DNA from: Pterois miles | Taxonomy: Eukaryota; Chordata; Actinopteri; Perciformes; Scorpaenidae | Assembly (NCBI GenBank): GCA_947000775.1 | Contig: CAMQGK010000567.1 | Span: forward strand, 22,846,001 to 22,910,000 | Length of the DNA: 64,000 nucleotides | Reading direction: 5' to 3' | Part shown: in pieces, positions 24,303-33,420 of the stretch | How the letters are laid out: every line of letters begins with the position of its first letter | Numbering within the stretch: the first letter of the stretch is position 1 | The notes under the pieces: model-generated | Databases searched by the model: none | Seen by the model: only the letters and a program-made list of their open reading frames with translations | What the model was told of the DNA's origin: nothing | Program-made: the position numbers and the translations under genes

Positions 24303-25697
24303 CTAGAGTACCTGGCGAACATGTTGTGCATGCATTACTTCGTTAGGAGAAAAGATGAGAATATCATCTAAGTAAACAAACACAAACTGGTTAAGCATGT
24401 CGCGGAGAACATCATTAACTAGAGCTTGAAAAACGGCTGGAGCATTAGCAAGACCAAAAGGCATAACCAGATACTCGTAGTGACCACTTGGTGTATTAAA
24501 GGCAGTCTTCCACTCATCTCCTTCCTTTATTCTCACCAAGTGATAGGCATTTCTAAGATCAAGTTTAGTGAAGATCTTAGCCCCTTTAAGCTGTTCAAAC
24601 GCAGACCAGATGAGTGGAAGAGGGTACCTATTCTTAACAGTTATTTCATTGAGACCCCGATAGTCTATACAGGGGCGGAGAGTCTTATCTTTCTTCTCTA
24701 CAAAGAAGAACCCTGCTCCAACAGGGGAGGATGAAGGTCGGATGATACCGGCGGCGAGCGAGGAGTCGATGTACTCCTTCATGGCCTTCTCCTCAGGTGC
24801 AGAGAGGGAGTACAGTCTTCCTTTAGGTAGGGAAGAACCAGGAAGAAGTTCGATGCAACAGTCATACTCCCGGTGGGGAGGCAGGGAAGTAGCCTGGCTC
24901 TTATTAAAAACCTCCTTGAGGTCGTGGTAGCGAGGCGGGACACAGGACAGGTCCAGGGAAGTAGTGGTGGAGGTGGAACCCCCAGACTCTGAAGCTCCTC
25001 TTGACCGCGACGACTCCCCTCCAGAAGTAACCTCCGTAGGGACAGAAGACTCAGAACAGCATGGAGATAAACAGTCCTCTCCCCACTTAGCCACCCGCCC
25101 CGTAGCCCAGTCTATGTGAGGCTTGTGTTGAATTAACCATGGCAAACCCAGTATAAGGGGATGGTGTGGAGAGTCAAAAACATGAAACTGCAGAGTCTCT
25201 GAATGGTTACCGTTAATGGTGAGGCGAACAGGTTGAGTGCGCTGGGTAATCCTACACAGTAGACGTCCATCAAGGGCGTAAGCCTCCAGTGGTTCAGGTA
25301 GCGGAAGTCTCTGGAGACCCAGAGTATCCACTAGTTTGCTGTCCATAAAGTTCGCATCAGCTCCAGAATCCACCAACACTGGATGCTCAATAGACTGGAA
25401 GGAGGTCTGAAGACAAACATCAGGTAGCGGGCGAGAAGAAGAAGTTAAAGAGGAAGTTTGACTCACCAGTATCCTCTTGTTAGCTGGTGAGCCCTGCCTC
25501 TTTAAAGGACAGGAGGCAAGGAAATGTCCCAGCTTGGCACAGTAGATACACCTCCCCTCCTGTAGTCGGCGCTGTCGCTCTTCAGGTGATACCCAGTCTG
25601 GTGCGACCCAGCTGCATGGGCTCCGCCGGACCAGTGGAGGGCGGTGAAGGGGCCTCGGAGGTGGATGGCGAAGAAGAACGCCAGACTGGATGGACAC
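24303..25697 (-). pseudogene. Pol fragment 1: CCHC knuckle, protease and reverse transcriptase
   Basis: A 464-residue open frame; the first Met is probably arbitrary because the frame is entered from Gag by a frameshift. A zinc knuckle CIYCAKLGHFLASC (Cys50, Cys53, His58, Cys63) belongs to the end of Gag. An aspartic protease active site LVDSGADANFMD follows at 108-119. Reverse transcriptase runs from about residue 300 with RPCIDYRGLN, KLDLRNAYHLVRI, MPFGLANAP and the catalytic YLDD at 442-445. It ends at an in-frame TAG (24303-24305) in the RT thumb region, where this family usually has Gln. The absence of a stop between the knuckle and the protease suggests Gag and Pol formed one reading frame originally. 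Confidence 0.9.
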
Positions 25698-26571
25698 GGG
25701 AGGTCTGCCCCCTTAGGGTAGGCGGTGGAGGTGCGGGACGGCGTCTCTCCCGTTCCCTCTCCCACAGCCTGTTATCCACCCTGATGGCGAGAGCAATCAC
25801 CGAGTCCAGGTCCGGAGGGAGATCGAGGGGCGTCAGTTGGTCTTTCACCGGGTTGGATAGGCCGTGCAGGAAGGTGTCGAGGAGCAAAGCGTCATTCCAG
25901 CCACTGTCCGCCGCCAGTGTGCGAAACTCCATGGCGTAGTCCGAAGCCCGTCTCCTCCCCTGGCAGAGCCCCACCAGCGCTCGTGCAGCCTCTCTACCTG
26001 GCGCGGTATGGTCAAAAATTTTCTTTAGTGTATCAGTGAATAAAAGTAAAGAGTTACATACCAGAGAGTCTCTTGCCCATTCTGCTGTCGCCCATGCCTC
26101 TGCTCTGCCGATGAGGTGTGTAATAATGAAGGCTACTTTCGATCTCTCAGTAGGGAAGTGAGCGGCTTGTAGCTCAAAGTGTAAGCCGCACTGCACAAGG
26201 AAGGCGCGGCAGTTATCAGCGTCCCCGGAGAAGCGCTCTGGCTTGGCTAAGTCTGGGGAGGAGGATGAAGCAGGAAGCGGCGGTGGCGGAGCGACCGGAG
26301 CCGGCAGTGTGGGAGACGCCGACAACGGCGTGGCAGCGGGAATAGACGGAGATGAGACGGACAGGAAGGTGTCGAAATGCCCCATCAGGCTCTGTAACTG
26401 GATGCCCAGCTGACCCACCTGTTCTCCCACAGTGAATCGGAACTTATCTTGTTGTGAGGTAAGTTGTTGGACGCCGGAACAAACTGCGGACAACTGTTCT
26501 TCCTGTAACCGGAGACGGTTACCCTGTGCGCGGATGGCGTCACGCACTGGATCTAAGTCGGCTGAGTCCAT
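25582..26571 (-). pseudogene. Gag of the sushi-like Gypsy element
   Basis: 329 residues from the ATG at 26571, which lies four bases past the primer-binding motif and is the natural start; the open frame extends upstream only because it runs through the LTR. Residues 1-70 look helical and coiled-coil-like, 75-108 are Pro/Ser/Ala-rich, and 110-270 form the capsid-like retrotransposon Gag domain (PERFSGDADNCRAFLVQC, TERSKVAFIITHLIGRAEAW, RRASDYAMEFRTLA). This is the domain family shared with sushi-ichi and the domesticated mammalian PEG10/RTL genes. It stops at 25582-25584 just before the region encoding the CCHC knuckle, which continues in another frame (+1). That fits a small insertion near 25590 rather than a programmed site, but I cannot exclude the latter. 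Confidence 0.88.
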
Positions 26572-26575
26572 ACTG

Positions 26576-26586
26576 GCCAGATTGTA
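26576..26586 (-). promoter_or_regulatory. Primer-binding motif next to 5' LTR (self-priming type)
   Basis: One base inside the LTR, the minus strand reads TACAATCTGGC. No convincing match to a tRNA 3' end was recognised here. The motif is an exact 11-nt complement of GCCAGATTGTA at 26832-26822 within the LTR, the inferred 5' end of the transcript. Tf1/sushi-group elements prime reverse transcription by folding the mRNA 5' end back on such a site. Confidence 0.65.
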
Positions 26587-26587
26587 C

Positions 26588-27108
26588 TGTAACACCCAGG
26601 TCAGTATGTAACAGGACTCAAACGCACGACTTGAGGGAAGGTCAAAAACAGGTTTAATACAAATGGTTCGGTACACAGGTAAGCAGTCCACGATACAAAC
26701 AAAAACAAATCCAAAAAACGCTAAGCGAGAGGCAGGGTCTAAGACAGGCAAAGGGTCAAAAAACACGAAGAGGCAAGCACGAGGAGAGAACGCGGGACTG
26801 ACTTTCACCATAAGGCTCAAATACAATCTGGCAACATGAGGAAGGGAGCAGACACATTATATACAAGAGGAGTGATTGAACGCTTCACAGGTGGACACAA
26901 TCAGGGGCGGGACCAGACAACTCGGAACACCCGTGCAGAGCAGGAAAGTAGGTCAAGGGGTGTGGAACACATGAGGGCAGGAAGTGCAGTGATCTGAAAC
27001 GAGAGGGAGGTTAGTAATATCAAAATAAAACAGGAAATGGAAAGAATGAAATGAACATGACAAAAAGACAATACATTACATAACTTAAAACAGGCAGATG
27101 TCGTCACA
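26588..27108 (-). repeat. 5' LTR, full length
   Basis: 521 bp with TG...CA ends. On the minus strand U3 would be about 276 nt (27108-26833) and R plus U5 about 245 nt, taking the start at 26832. An ATTAAA on the minus strand at 26658-26653 is a possible polyadenylation signal. Confidence 0.92.
26857..26863 (-). promoter_or_regulatory. TATA box of the Gypsy LTR
   Basis: TATATAA on the minus strand. Its first base is 31 nt upstream of the G at 26832 that begins the 11-nt motif complementary to the primer-binding site. This spacing is canonical for a TATA-directed start and supports 26832 as +1. The same TATA and spacing are present in the solo LTR and the 3' LTR. Confidence 0.7.
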
Positions 27109-30100
27109 ATAGTATGTCGAAATTTTTGGATGAAAACATCAAATTTTTTTGATGTTAAAAAAAATCATGAAAACGGTCGTATTATAGCATGTAAAATGAT
27201 TCTATGGTGGAAAAAAGTCATTTTGTGAAATGTTGGAAAATTTTACAAAAAAAACGTCATAGTATAGTATGTCGAAATTTTTCGATGACAACGTCAACTT
27301 TTTTTGATGTTAAAAAAATCATGAAAACGGTCGTATTATAGCATGTAAAATGATTCTATGGTGGAAAAAAGTCATTTTGTGAAATGTTGAAAAATTTAAA
27401 AAAAAAAATGTCAAATGTCAAATGTCAAAAATGTCGAAATTTTTTGATGAAAATGTTAAATTTTTTGATGTTGAAAAAAATCATGAAAACGGTCGTATTA
27501 TAGCATGTAAAATGATTCTATGGTGGAAAAAAGGCATTTTGTGAAATGTTGGAATATTAACAAAAAAACGCCATAGTATAGTATGTCGAAATTTTTCGAT
27601 GAAAACGTCTAATTTTTTTGATGTTGAAAAATATCATGAAAATGGTCCTATTATAGAATGTAAAATGATTCTATGGTGGAAAAAAGGCATTTTGTGAAAT
27701 GTTGGAATATTAACAAAAAAAACGCCATAGTATAGGATGTCGAAATTTTTCGATGAAAACGTCTAATTTTTTTGATGTTGAAAAATATCATGAAAACGGT
27801 CCTATTATAGAATGTAATATGATTCTATGGTGGAAAAATGTCATTTCGTGAAATGTTGGAAAATTTTACCAAAAAAAATCGTCATAGTATAGTATGTCGA
27901 AATTTTTCGATGAAAACGTCAAATTTTTTTGATGTTAAAAAAAATCATAAAAACGGTCGTATTAAAGCATGTAAAATGATTCTATGGTGGAAAAAAGGCA
28001 TGTTGTGAAATGTTGGAATATTAACAAAAAAAAACGTCATAGTATAGTATGTCGAAATTTTTCGATGAAAATGTCAAATTTTTTTGATGTTCAAAAAAAT
28101 CCTGAAAACAGTCGTATTATAGCATGTAAAATGATTCTATGGTGGAAAAAAGTAATTTCGCAAAATGTTGGAAAATTTTACAAAAAAAACGTCATAGTAT
28201 AGCATGTCGAAATTTTTCGATGAAGACGTCAAATTTTTTTGATGTTCAAAAAAATCATGATAACAGTCGTATTATAGCATGTAAAATGATTCTCTGGTGG
28301 AAAAAAGTCATTTTGTGAAATGTTGGAAAATTTAAAAAAAAAAAGGAAGGGGAAAGAAAAATAAAAATTTTTAAAAAAAAAAAAAAAATTTTATGATGAA
28401 AAAAAAAAAAAAAAAAACAGTAAAAATAAATGTAAATGATTTTGTGGTGGAAAAAAGTCATTTCGTGAAATGTTGTGATATTAAAAAAAACGCTATAGTA
28501 TAGTATGTCGAAATTTTTGGATGAAAACATCAAATTTTTTTGATGTTAAAAAAATCATGAAAACGGTCGTATTACAGCATGTAAAATGATTCTATGGTGG
28601 AAAAAAGTCATTTTGTGAAATGTTGGAAAATTTTACAAAAAAAAATGTCAAAGCATAGTATGTCGAAATTTTTCCATGAAAACGTCTAATTTTTTTGATG
28701 TTGAAAAATATCATGAAAACGGTCCTATTATAGAATGTAAAATGATTCTATGGTGGAAAAAAGGCATTTCGTGAAATGTTGGAATATTAACAAAAAAAAC
28801 GCCATAGTATAGTATGTCGAAATTTTTCGATGAAAACGTCAAATTTTTTTGATGTTAAAAAAAATCATAAAAACGGTGGTATTAAAGCATGTAAAATGAT
28901 TCTATGGTGGAAAAAAGTCATTTTGTGAAATGTTGGAAAATTTTACAAAAGAAACGTCATAGTATAGTATGTCGAAATTTTTCGATGAAAACATCAAATT
29001 TTTTTGATGTTGAAAAAAATCCTGAAAACAGTCGTATTATAGCATGTAAAATGATTCTGTGGTGGAAAAAAGTCATTTCGTGAAATGTTGTGATATTAAA
29101 AAAAAACGCTATAGTATAGTATGTCGAAATTTTTGGATGAAAACATCAAATTTTTTTGATGTTAAAAAATATCATGAAAACGGTCGTATTATAGCATGTA
29201 AAATGATTCTATGCTGGAAAAAAGTCATTTTGTGAAATGTTGGAAAATTTTACAAAAAAAAATGTCAAAGCATAGTATGTCGAAATTTTTCGATGAAAAC
29301 GTCTAATTTTTTTGATGTTGAAAAATATCATGAAAACGGTCCTATTATAGAATGTAAAATGATTCTATGGTGGAAAAAAGTCATTTCGTGAAATGTTGTG
29401 ATATAAAAAAAAACGCTATAGTATAGTATGTCGAAATTTTTGGATGAAAACATCAAATTTTTTTGATGTTGAAAAATATCATGAAACGGTCGTATTATAG
29501 CATGTAAAATGATTCTATGGTGGAAAATAATCATTTCGTGAAATGCTGGAAAATTTTATAAAAAAAATGTCAAATGTCAAATGTCAAAAATGTGGAAATT
29601 TTTTGATGAAAATCTTAAATTTTTGGATGTTGAAAAAAATCATGAAAACGGTCGTATTATAGCATGTAAAATGATTCTATGGTGGAAAAAAGGCATTTTG
29701 TGAAATGTTGGAAAATTAACAAAAAAACGCCATAGTATAGTATGTCGAAATTTTTCGATGAAAACGTCTAATTTTTTTGATGTTGAAAAATATCATGAAA
29801 ATGGTCCTATTATAGAATGTAAAATGATTCTATGGTGGAAAATTTTTCGATGAAAACGTCAAATTTTTTTGATGTTAAAAAAAATCATGAAAACGGTCGT
29901 ATTAAAGCATGTAAAATGATTCTATGGTGGAAAAAAGTCATTTTGTGAAATGTTGGAAAATTTTACAAAAAAAAATGTCAAAGCATAGTATGTCGAAATT
30001 TTTCCATGAAAACGTCTAATTTTTTTGATGTTGAAAAATATCATGAAAACGGTCCTATTATAGAATGTAAAATGATTCTATGGTGGAAAAAAGGCATTTC

Positions 30101-30861
30101 GTGAAATGTTGGAATATTAACAAAAAAAACGCCATAGTATAGTATGTCGAAATTTTTCGATGAAAACGTCAAATTTTTTTGATGTTAAAAAAAATCATAA
30201 AAACGGTCGTATTAAAGCATGTAAAATGATTCTATGGTGGAAAAAAGGCATTTTGTGAAATGTTGGAATATTAACAAAAAAAAGTCATAGTATAGTATGT
30301 CGAAATTTTTCGATGAAAATGTCAAATTTTTTTGATGTTCAAAAAAATCCTGAAAACAGTCGTATTATAGCATGTAAAATGATTCTATGGTGGAAAAAAG
30401 TCATTTCGCAAAATGTTGGTAAATTTTACAAAAAAAACGTCATAGTATAGCATGTCGAAATTTTTCGATGAAAACGTCAAATTTTTTTGATGTTCAAAAA
30501 AATCATGAAAACAGTCGTATTATAGCATGTAAAATGATTCTATGGTGGAAAAAAGTCATTTTGTGAAATGTTGGAAAATTTTACAAAAAAAACGTCATAG
30601 TATAGTATGTCGAAATTTTTCGATGAAAACATCAAATTTTTTTGATGTTAAAAAATATCATGAAAACGGTCGTATTATAGCATGTAAAATGATTCTATGG
30701 TGGAAAAAAGTCATTTCGTGAAATGTTGGAAAATTTTACAAAAAAAAAACGTCATAGTATAGTATGTCGAAGTTTTTGGATGAAAACATCAAATTTTTTT
30801 GATGTTAAAAAATATCATGAAAACGGTCGTATTATAGCATGTAATACTATATATATATAGT
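27109..30861 (+). repeat. Satellite array, forward orientation (block 5)
   Basis: Head-to-tail monomers continue directly from the Gypsy target site. Subtypes marked by CCTATTATAGAATG and by CGTATTAAAGCATG alternate with the common CGTATTATAGCATG. A monomer with an internal deletion joins GGTGG to AAAATTTTTCGATG near 29836; the same junction recurs near 34880. The segment 28340-28430 is scrambled and A-rich. The block ends in a short TA run (30846-30859). Confidence 0.9.
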
Positions 30862-30900
30862 ACCTCTCCGGGAACCATCACCTTAACGTGGTGGAGAGGT
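30862..30900 (+). other. Hairpin at the LINE 5' end
   Basis: ACCTCTCC (30862-30869) is the exact reverse complement of GGAGAGGT (30893-30900), and CACC (30879-30882) pairs with GGTG (30890-30893, overlapping the outer stem by one base). The result is an interrupted stem at the very start of the element. Structured 5' ends are known for several LINE clades. Whether this one has a function such as self-cleavage cannot be judged by eye. Confidence 0.4.
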
Positions 30901-32048
30901 TTGTGTGTCCCTATGAACCTGAGGGCTGTGTTGTCTGGAGCCTAGTGCTCCTGGTAGGGTCTCCCATGGCAAATTGGTCTCAGGTGAGGGGCCAGACAAA
31001 GAATGGTTCAAAATCCCCATGAATAACGAGGAAGAGGAGGAGTGACCCGGCCCGGAGGAGCCCGGGGCCCCCATTGGAGCCAGGCCCAGATGGAGGGCCC
31101 GTGGCGGCGCCTGGTGGCCGGGGTTGCCGCGGGGGCGGGGGGGGGTCAGAGAAAGGGGGGTGGGACCCCCTCCTCTCCATCCTGTGGGCCCACCACCCGC
31201 AGGAGGAACCGCTGGGGTCGGGTGCGCTTCCATATGGGTGGCAGTGAAAGCGGGGGATGCGACGGACCAGACCTGGGGGCAGAGGCTGGCTCTGGGGAGG
31301 TGGAAGGTCCCCTTTTTGGGGGGAAAGAGCCGGAGCTTGTGGGGAGGTGGAGCGCTATCAGTTAGATCTGGTGGGGCTTACCTCTACGCACAGCCTCGGC
31401 TCTGGAACCGTTCTCCTGGATAGGGGTTGGACTCTATTCTTCTCTGGAGTTGCCCAGGGTGTGAGGCGCCAAGCGGGTGTGGGGATACTCACAAATCCCC
31501 GGTTGAGTGCTGCTACGTTGGGGTTTACCCCGGTGAACGAGAGGGTCGCTTTTTTGTATGGTCTTTGTGGGGGTGGGGGGGAGGTCTGGAGAGGCGTGAT
31601 TGGGAGGAATGGCTCTGTGCGGAGCGGTTTTGTTTTGGTTTGTGTAGTATGTACCAAAAAATACAAATAGTATAATTGTGAGTGGAAGAATGATGATTTT
31701 TATTATCATCTGATCTTAGGGCATGTTTTGGATGGGTGAGGGGGGGCTTGGTGGTGAGTTGGATAGAGGGTGGGGGGGGGGGGTGGGGCCCCTATCCGAG
31801 AGATCTTCAACTCAGGGGGTTGGGGGGGGGGGGGGGGGGTGGGTCTTAGGTGCCTCAAGGGGGGTACCTCGACCGGGGGGGTGGTGGGGTTGAAGAAGAG
31901 TTTTATATTTTATTCGAATTCGGTTGAAGGTGGGGGGGGGCCTTGATTGAATGTCGATAATATGTATAGTATGTTGATGGGGGTTTTTTGGGGAAGGCAT
32001 TTTCTTTTTAATCCTTGGGGGGTTTGTGTTTTTGTGGGGTGGGGGTTT

Positions 32049-32091
<43 letters not shown>

Positions 32092-32287
32092 CGGTTGGTG
32101 TGTCCGCGTGTGCGAAGAGAGAGGGCCGGAGGCGCTCGGTGTGCCCGGTGGGGTGGGTTGCCGGTGGGGTGCGGCGAATGGGTTTTCTAGGAGGGTGGCT
32201 GGCTCTGAGATAAGGTGAGGCGGTTCGTGGGGTGGAGTGGCCGTGCTTGGTTGAAAGGGCCAGTTGAGGTGGTTCGGGCTCTGGTAG

Positions 32288-32503
32288 GTGCCTCCTGGGC
32301 GCCTCCCTAGGGAGGTGTTCCAGGCACGACCAGCTGGGAGGAGACCCCGGGGACGACCCAGGACTAGATGGAGAGATTATATCTCCACACTGGCCTGGGA
32401 ACGCCTCGGGATCCCCCAGTCAGAGCTGGTTAATGTGGCCCGGGAAAGGGAAGTTTGGGGTCCCCTGCTGGATCTGTTGCCCCCGCGACCCGACCCCGGA
32501 TAA
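32288..32503 (+). pseudogene. LINE ORF C-terminal fragment
   Basis: A 71-residue open frame starting MPPGRLPREVFQARPAGRRP and ending LLPPRPDPG. It matches the last 70 residues of the LINE protein fragment at 41611-42012 almost exactly. It is Arg/Pro-rich, lies downstream of the RT and is followed directly by the 3' tail. The clean sequence here contrasts with the scrambled DNA on either side. Confidence 0.75.
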
Positions 32504-32535
32504 GGGGTTGAAGATGAAGAAGAAGAAAAGAAGAT

Positions 32536-33420
32536 TAAAAATTTTTTTAATAAAATATTAAATTTTTTTTTATTTTAAAAAATAAAATAAAAAGTTATAT
32601 ATTATAAATATAAAATATTATTATATTAAGAAAAAATATTTTTTTTTTTAATTATTAAAAATTAAAAAAAAAAAAAAAAAAAAAGTATATATAATTTTTT
32701 TTTTAAAAAAAAATATTTTTTTTTTTATGAAAAAAAATAATAAAAAAAATTCTATTAAAGAAAATAAAATGAATTTATGTTGGAAAGAAAAATTATTTTT
32801 TTGAGAGGTATAAAAATAAAAAAAAAAAATGTAATAGAATGAAATGTATATATTTATTGATAAAATTTATTTTTTTTTTTATTGAAAAATAAAAATAAAA
32901 TGATTATATTATAAAATGTAATATGATTCTATGGTGGAGAAAAATAATTTAATGTTAAATTATGAGAGAAAAAAAAAAAAGAATAGTATAGTAATTTGAA
33001 AATTTTTGAATAAAAAAATAAATTTTTTTTTTTTTAAAAAATAATATGAAAAGAATTATATATAATATATAAATTTAATATATTAAAAAATAAAAATAAT
33101 TAAATAATTGAAAAAAAAATAAAAAAAAAAAATATAAAATATAAAATATAAAAAAAAAATAATTTTTTTTATTAATATATTAATTTTTTGTATTTAAAAA
33201 TAAAAAAAATAATGTAATATTTTATTTTATAATATTATTATTATGTATAAAATTTTTAAAATATATATTAAATATAAAAAAAAAAAAAAGAATAAAGAAA
33301 GGAAAAGTTAATAAAAAAAAAAAAAAAAGAAAATTAGGAAAATTTATTTATTAATATATGAGATATATATAATATATGAAAATTTAATGAAATTTCAAAA
33401 ATCAAAAAATATATTAACGT
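32536..33420. repeat. Degenerate AT-rich sequence, probably corrupted satellite
   Basis: Almost pure A and T with long homopolymers. Isolated satellite words survive, such as ATGATTCTATGGTGGAGAAA near 32921 and AATAGTATAGTA near 32988, at roughly the right order. This reads like satellite monomers with most C and G lost, which is unlike the sharply preserved monomers on either side. I suspect low-quality consensus rather than biology. Confidence 0.6.

Larger units (their letters stand above)
21737..27108 (-). mobile_element. Ty3/Gypsy chromovirus-type LTR retrotransposon (sushi-like)
   Basis: A 5,372-bp element read on the minus strand: 5' LTR 26588-27108, Gag, Pol and 3' LTR 21737-22108. 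It is flanked by a perfect 5-bp target duplication ATAGT (21732-21736 and 27109-27113) cut from the satellite motif CATAGTATAGTATG. Domain order is Gag capsid, CCHC knuckle, aspartic protease (DSGA), RT (YLDD), RNase H, integrase and chromodomain. That order and the Gag sequence place it with the sushi-ichi group of fish chromoviruses, by recognition and not by search. It is defective: a frameshift at the end of Gag, two in-frame stops in Pol, and a 143-bp internal deletion in the 3' LTR. By eye the two LTRs differ at about five positions over the shared part. Confidence 0.92.
30862..32535 (+). mobile_element. LINE copy with intact 5' end and scrambled interior
   Basis: The same LINE family as 38777-42039 but with about 160 nt more at the 5' end (CCGGGAACCATCACC ... 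GTGGTGGAGAGG). Order: leader, endonuclease N-terminus (VERYQLDLVGLTS, GWTLFFSGVAQG) to about 31640, a region 31640-32100 in which only isolated words of the LINE can be recognised between G runs (18 G at 31822-31839, 41 G at 32051-32091), then the C-terminal RT region and the 3' tail (GGATAAGGGGTTGAAGATG then GAAGAAGAA). Most of the RT is absent. Either a decayed internally deleted copy or a badly called consensus; the homopolymers favour the latter. Confidence 0.75.

Noticed and set aside
22149..25939. Plus-strand frames across the Gypsy element
   Set aside because: They are antisense shadows of gag and pol, whose motifs all read on the minus strand.
31947..32218. Gly-rich open frames across the G runs
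   Set aside because: They are poly-G translation inside a probable consensus artefact.
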